Under the pieces are notes generated by a model. It was not told where the DNA came from and searched no databases. It saw only the letters and a program-made list of their open reading frames with translations. From Ligilactobacillus sp. WC1T17 (GTDB lineage Bacteria; Bacillota; Bacilli; Lactobacillales; Lactobacillaceae): DNA of 64,000 nt. The stretch covers positions 1 to 64,000 of the forward strand of contig FOCC01000005.1 in the NCBI GenBank assembly GCA_900110005.1. The letters run 5' to 3'. Both the position numbers and the translations under genes were made by a program. Each line of letters begins with the position of its first letter. The first letter of the stretch is position 1. This document shows positions 63,953-64,000 of this stretch, piece by piece.

Positions 63953-64000
63953 ACATACATTCCCCATTTCTAAAAGTTATTACACCCGTATTTTACCATA

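Overview
The window looks like chromosomal DNA from a motile member of the Lactobacillaceae (a Ligilactobacillus/Liquorilactobacillus-type organism; the species cannot be fixed from sequence alone). The reasons are a low-GC Gram-positive gene style with AGGAGG ribosome sites, a near-complete Firmicutes flagellar and chemotaxis set, a Lys-type MurE beside a D-aspartate ligase and racemase pair, an Apf-like LysM protein, and a FliY-type C-ring.

Region 1 (1-36.1 kb) is the motility locus, almost all on the minus strand. The left edge cuts the 5' end of a flagellin gene (hag), which has a sigma-28 promoter. Next come a small sigma-like factor and, divergently, a ComK-like regulator. They occupy the slot between flgL and hag where B. 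subtilis keeps fliW and csrA. A sigma-28 operon flgM-flgN-flgK-flgL (4988 to 1829) follows. Upstream of it lies one very long fla/che run of about 35 genes from flgB (34141) to fliY (5114): rod, MS-ring, switch, export apparatus, hook, sigma-28, rod proteins, an orphan FtsE-like ATPase, a sensorless MCP, then cheW-cheD-cheB-cheR-cheA-cheC-cheY-cheW-fliM-fliY. motA-motB form their own unit behind another sigma-28 promoter. flhF, flhG, fliW, csrA, fliD and fliS are not seen in the window.

Region 2 (about 36.2-43.1 kb) is a patchwork of broken genes around one large secreted fructan hydrolase. It holds a truncated and frameshifted LCP gene joined to a frameshifted monooxygenase-like gene, an IS30-type remnant with both terminal repeats, a 1245-residue GH32 enzyme, and truncated DUF1349-like, ATP-grasp and XRE genes. 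It sits between motA and a second, double-membrane-span MCP (43086-45164), which looks like part of the original motility locus.

Region 3 (45.2-51.7 kb, plus strand) holds a LacI-family regulator and an operon phnD-phnC-phnE-phnE-metallophosphatase, likely for import and cytoplasmic dephosphorylation of a phosphorus compound. Region 4 (51.7-64 kb, minus strand) is cell-wall and housekeeping: murE-like, D-Asp ligase and racemase; a membrane-anchored C39-like protease; Apf/LysM; a VTT-domain protein; an MFS transporter; guaB; a tyrosine phosphatase; and a CNNM/CBS membrane protein.

The flagellar hierarchy is readable in the DNA. A vegetative-type promoter precedes flgB, FliA and FlgM are encoded inside the system, and late promoters with -10 cores of the form NMCGATAT (mostly NACGATAT; ACCGATAT at motA) precede hag, flgM, motA and probably the first mcp.
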